14,458 nt of DNA from Novosphingobium sp. (GTDB lineage: Bacteria; Pseudomonadota; Alphaproteobacteria; Sphingomonadales; Sphingomonadaceae). The notes beneath the pieces were generated by a model. The model worked only from the letters and a program-made list of their open reading frames with translations. It was not told the DNA's origin and did no database searches. Location of the stretch: the NCBI GenBank assembly GCA_021299075.1, contig JAJTFU010000028.1, positions 1 to 14,458 on the forward strand. The letters are read 5' to 3'. Of the stretch, positions 11,795-14,458 are shown piece after piece (the stretch's first letter is position 1; the number at the start of each line of letters is the position of its first letter). Made by a program: the position numbers and the translations under genes.

Positions 11795-14458
11795 TCATGG
11801 CACTTTCCTGCTGTCTGGGGGCTGAATATCGGGCGGAAGCGGCGCGGGAATCGTCGGCGCTGCAATCGGCCGGCCGTTGCTGTCAACCAGCCCCAGGTCG
11901 CGTGGATCGCGGACATATGTCGGATCGTAAAGCGAGCGGAACGAGTGCAGCAACCGCTGGAACGGGGCGCGAATGTTGATGTTAAAGCGGATCGGCAGCC
12001 GCGCGACCTGACGGGTGACGAAGTTGCGCTTTGCCCCCTCGCCCTGCGTCACGCCGTCAATTCGCAGGCGTGTAAAGATTTCGCCATCAAGTTCGCCGTC
12101 GAGCCCGATCGTCATGCCCTTGAAATCGAGCGAGCGCAGCGACTGGAAGGCGAAATTGGCCATCGCGCCCATGTCCTTGTAAGTCAGCGCGCCAATGTAG
12201 GACAGGTTCCCGCCGGGCGCGCGGGCGGTCAGCAGCCCGCCCTCGATCCGCCCGCCATCCTCATCGAACACCAACGGCAGCTCGCCATCGAAGACTCCCC
12301 GAGCTGCCATGTTCGACATTTCGAGCTGCTGGACGAACTGCGCCGCATCGGCTCCCACCACCTTCAGCGTAAAGCGCCGCTGTTCGGCCGCGCCCAGCTT
12401 CATCCGGGTTGGCAAGAGGTGCAGTTCACCATCGATGAACGGCCACTCGGCGCCATTGACCACCAGCAGGCCATCAGGTTCCAGCTGGAAACTCAGCTCG
12501 CCATCGTAAACCTCGATCCCAGGGTTGATCGAGGCAATCTTGAGCCGCTGGTCGGGCGCGGTCACCAGCCCGAGCAGGTCGGTGAACTCGACCGTGCCGC
12601 TCACCCCGTCAACCGGGCCGAAAGCGGCCGCGAAATTGAACTTGTCGGTCGTGAAGCGCCCGGTCGAGGTCACCGCATCGCCGGTCCAGTCGATTCGGCC
12701 AGTGCCGCTGACCCGGCCTTCGGCATTGGCGATCACACCCAGCGCCAGGTAAGTCAAAGTATCGGGCTGAAGCCGATCATCGAACAGCAGGTCGGCCACC
12801 AGCAAGTCGGCATGGCCGCGCGCGCTATCCAGGTCATGGGCGATCTTCGCCTCGGTCACGATTCGGTCAGAGCTCGGTTCGCGCAGCACGGCCAGCGCGG
12901 CGATGCGGTTGTCCGCCAGGGTCAGGCTGGCGTCGCGGGCGACCAGCGGGCGGAAGCGATCGTCAGCCACACGGTCAAGCAGGCGGAAGGCACCCTCACC
13001 CAGGCTCAATATGCCGCCAGTATAGTTCCAGGTGCCGCTGGCATCGACCAGGTCGAGCGGAACCGCATCGAGCCGCGCCTCGGCTCCACTGAACTGGCCG
13101 GACAGGTTCGTGCCCAGCTGGCCGGTGAGGCTGGCGATGGTGAAGCGGTTCGGCGCATCGGGCTGCCCCAGCGCAACATCGACATTGCGCGCGGCCAGGC
13201 TGCCCGGCCAGGCAAAGCCGACCGCAGCAGAGCGGAGGACGATTGGCGTATCACCCAGCCGACCAGACAGCGCCAGTGCCGGCGCCCCGGCGGCAAACCG
13301 GGTCCCGCGAGCATTGCTGGTCAGGATCGCCCCGCCCGGCCCCGGACAGAGCGTCAAGGCCTTGGCATCAAGCGTCAGGTTGGCATAGCGCAGGCTATCG
13401 AACCGCAGCGGCGTGCAGCGGCGCCACATCGCTAGGCCGCGCCGATCAGACCAGGTGCCATCGATCGGCACGGTCAGCCGCTCAACCCGCCCGCCCGGCA
13501 GGGCCCCGCTGATCATGGCCTGGCCAGACAGACCCGTCGCGCCATCGGCGCGGCGGACGATCACCAGCCTGGAGAGCGCAACCCGGGCATCGCCAGCGCG
13601 GTATTCCGGCATGGTCAGCCGGGCTTCGATCACCCCGCCCGGCCGCCGTTCGACCTGCCCAGACAGGCGCGGCAGACCCTGCCCGCCGGTGCGCAGGTTG
13701 CCCGTCAACCGCACCCCGCCCGGCCCGCCAAAGGCCAGCTGCCCGCGTGACAGTACCAGCAGATCCTGCCCGCTGCTGCCCGTGAGTTCGAGCTGCGGCA
13801 CGATCAGGCTGGTCAGGTTACCGTTGCGGCGAAGCGTGAAATCGGCCGAGAGCTTGCTATCACTCCCCTCACGACGCAGGCCGCTCCGCAGCTGGGCCAG
13901 CAGGGGGGCGCCGAGCGTGCCGGCAGCGGACTTTTCCGCCCGCGCCAGGGTCTGGTCAAGCGCCGGGCCGGGCCGGACGCCCGCGCCGCTGAGCTGGCCC
14001 TCAGCCGCCAGCCGGGTATGGCCATCAAGGCTCTGGGCGATCCCTTCGATCCCCAGGGTGCGTGCCGCCAGCAGCCCCTCAAGCCCCTCGGCACCCAGCT
14101 GGTAGCGCCCCGTTAGCGCCGTGGCATTCGCCGTTATGGCAAGATCGCCCTCCACCTGCCGGATGCGCTGGTCCATCGCGGCGAGCGGTCCGCCGGCCAG
14201 TTTGCCCTTGGCCGCCAGACTTGCCAGATCGGCCGCCGCCTTGATTTCGGTCTGGATCGCGAGCGAACCAACCGACAGGTCAGGGCAGCGCGCCCCGCGC
14301 AAGCGCAGCGGACCGGAGAACTTCGGCGCCCCGTCCTGGCTGGTGACCGCGCCATACGCACTGGCATCGTTCACGCGGCAATCGCCGAACCGCAGTTCAG
14401 GCGCGATCGCCGCCAACTGCCCGGCGAAGCTGTTGCGCAGGTTGCCGCGCCCATCGGC
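11795..14458 (-). CDS. ydbH: YdbH-like AsmA-superfamily phospholipid transport protein (partial, N-terminus off the window)
   Basis: YdbH is one of the AsmA-like proteins (with TamB and YhdP in Escherichia coli) that form a long hydrophobic beta-groove carrying phospholipids to the outer membrane. The frame runs uninterrupted from 11795 past the window edge, giving 887 visible residues; the N-terminal membrane anchor lies outside. The sequence is mostly repeating short beta-strands rich in Gly, Leu and Asp (xLxGxL patterns), with C-terminal elements such as LTYKDMGAMANFAFQSLRSL and RLPIRFNINIRAPFQRLLHS, ending in a Pro-rich tail PAPLPPDIQPP. The tail residues resemble the conserved YdbH C-terminus, where YnbE is thought to dock. 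ynbE and ydbL follow in the order known from Escherichia coli, which supports the call strongly. Confidence 0.87.
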   Translation of the reverse strand, partial: ADGRGNLRNSFAGQLAAIAPELRFGDCRVNDASAYGAVTSQDGAPKFSGPLRLRGARCPDLSVGSLAIQTEIKAAADLASLAAKGKLAGGPLAAMDQRIRQVEGDLAITANATALTGRYQLGAEGLEGLLAARTLGIEGIAQSLDGHTRLAAEGQLSGAGVRPGPALDQTLARAEKSAAGTLGAPLLAQLRSGLRREGSDSKLSADFTLRRNGNLTSLIVPQLELTGSSGQDLLVLSRGQLAFGGPGGVRLTGNLRTGGQGLPRLSGQVERRPGGVIEARLTMPEYRAGDARVALSRLVIVRRADGATGLSGQAMISGALPGGRVERLTVPIDGTWSDRRGLAMWRRCTPLRFDSLRYANLTLDAKALTLCPGPGGAILTSNARGTRFAAGAPALALSGRLGDTPIVLRSAAVGFAWPGSLAARNVDVALGQPDAPNRFTIASLTGQLGTNLSGQFSGAEARLDAVPLDLVDASGTWNYTGGILSLGEGAFRLLDRVADDRFRPLVARDASLTLADNRIAALAVLREPSSDRIVTEAKIAHDLDSARGHADLLVADLLFDDRLQPDTLTYLALGVIANAEGRVSGTGRIDWTGDAVTSTGRFTTDKFNFAAAFGPVDGVSGTVEFTDLLGLVTAPDQRLKIASINPGIEVYDGELSFQLEPDGLLVVNGAEWPFIDGELHLLPTRMKLGAAEQRRFTLKVVGADAAQFVQQLEMSNMAARGVFDGELPLVFDEDGGRIEGGLLTARAPGGNLSYIGALTYKDMGAMANFAFQSLRSLDFKGMTIGLDGELDGEIFTRLRIDGVTQGEGAKRNFVTRQVARLPIRFNINIRAPFQRLLHSFRSLYDPTYVRDPRDLGLVDSNGRPIAAPTIPAPLPPDIQPPDSRKVP

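Noticed and set aside
11621..13435. 604-codon plus-strand open frame opposite ydbH
   Set aside because: Gln/Arg/Ala-rich with no domain, no ribosome site and opposite a convincing YdbH frame with matching operon context.

Overview
The window reads as a chromosomal core region of a high-GC alphaproteobacterium, most likely a member of the Sphingomonadales (Sphingomonas/Novosphingobium/Erythrobacter type). This is inferred from the strong G/C third-position bias, a FYDLN-acid zinc-ribbon protein, a CP4-like class II EPSP synthase, a six-domain ribosomal protein S1, and the split F0 operon atpI-atpB-atpE-atpF'-atpF with two b-type subunits. I see no insertion sequence, prophage, CRISPR array, rRNA or sign of recent transfer.

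Layout. Positions 1-1225 (minus) hold most of ffh, the SRP GTPase, with its C-terminal end outside the window. A strong intrinsic terminator and tRNA-Ala(GGC) lie just upstream of it on the same strand. A small FYDLN-type zinc-ribbon protein with a very acidic tail (minus) is divergent from a plus-strand block: aroA (EPSP synthase), a tiny three-helix membrane protein, cmk (CMP kinase), a small periplasmic c-type cytochrome, and rpsA (ribosomal protein S1). The first four genes overlap or nearly touch. rpsA has its own 220-base leader with hairpins and is closed by a strong terminator. Next come gloB (glyoxalase II) and a zinc-free NADPH:quinone-reductase-like MDR gene, which form a two-gene unit probably started from a leaderless promoter.

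The right half is on the minus strand. The F0 operon atpI-atpB-atpE-atpF'-atpF (10944 down to 8405) meets the quinone reductase gene tail to tail at a shared 10-bp terminator hairpin. Upstream lies ydbH-ynbE-ydbL: a partial AsmA-like ydbH (N-terminus cut by the window edge), a YnbE outer-membrane lipoprotein and a secreted YdbL (DUF1318). This is the three-part envelope system that bridges the inner and outer membranes for phospholipid transport in Escherichia coli.

How the genes work together. The left side serves protein targeting and translation (ffh, tRNA-Ala, rpsA), nucleotide and aromatic amino-acid supply (cmk, aroA) and detoxification (gloB, quinone reductase). The right side serves energy coupling (F0 rotor and stator) and envelope lipid transport. 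I found no clearly new system. The points most worth a second look are regulatory or small-scale: a terminator just before ffh, a structured rpsA leader, a probable leaderless gloB promoter, an unresolved ynbE start, and a glycine at the EPSP-synthase position that governs glyphosate response.
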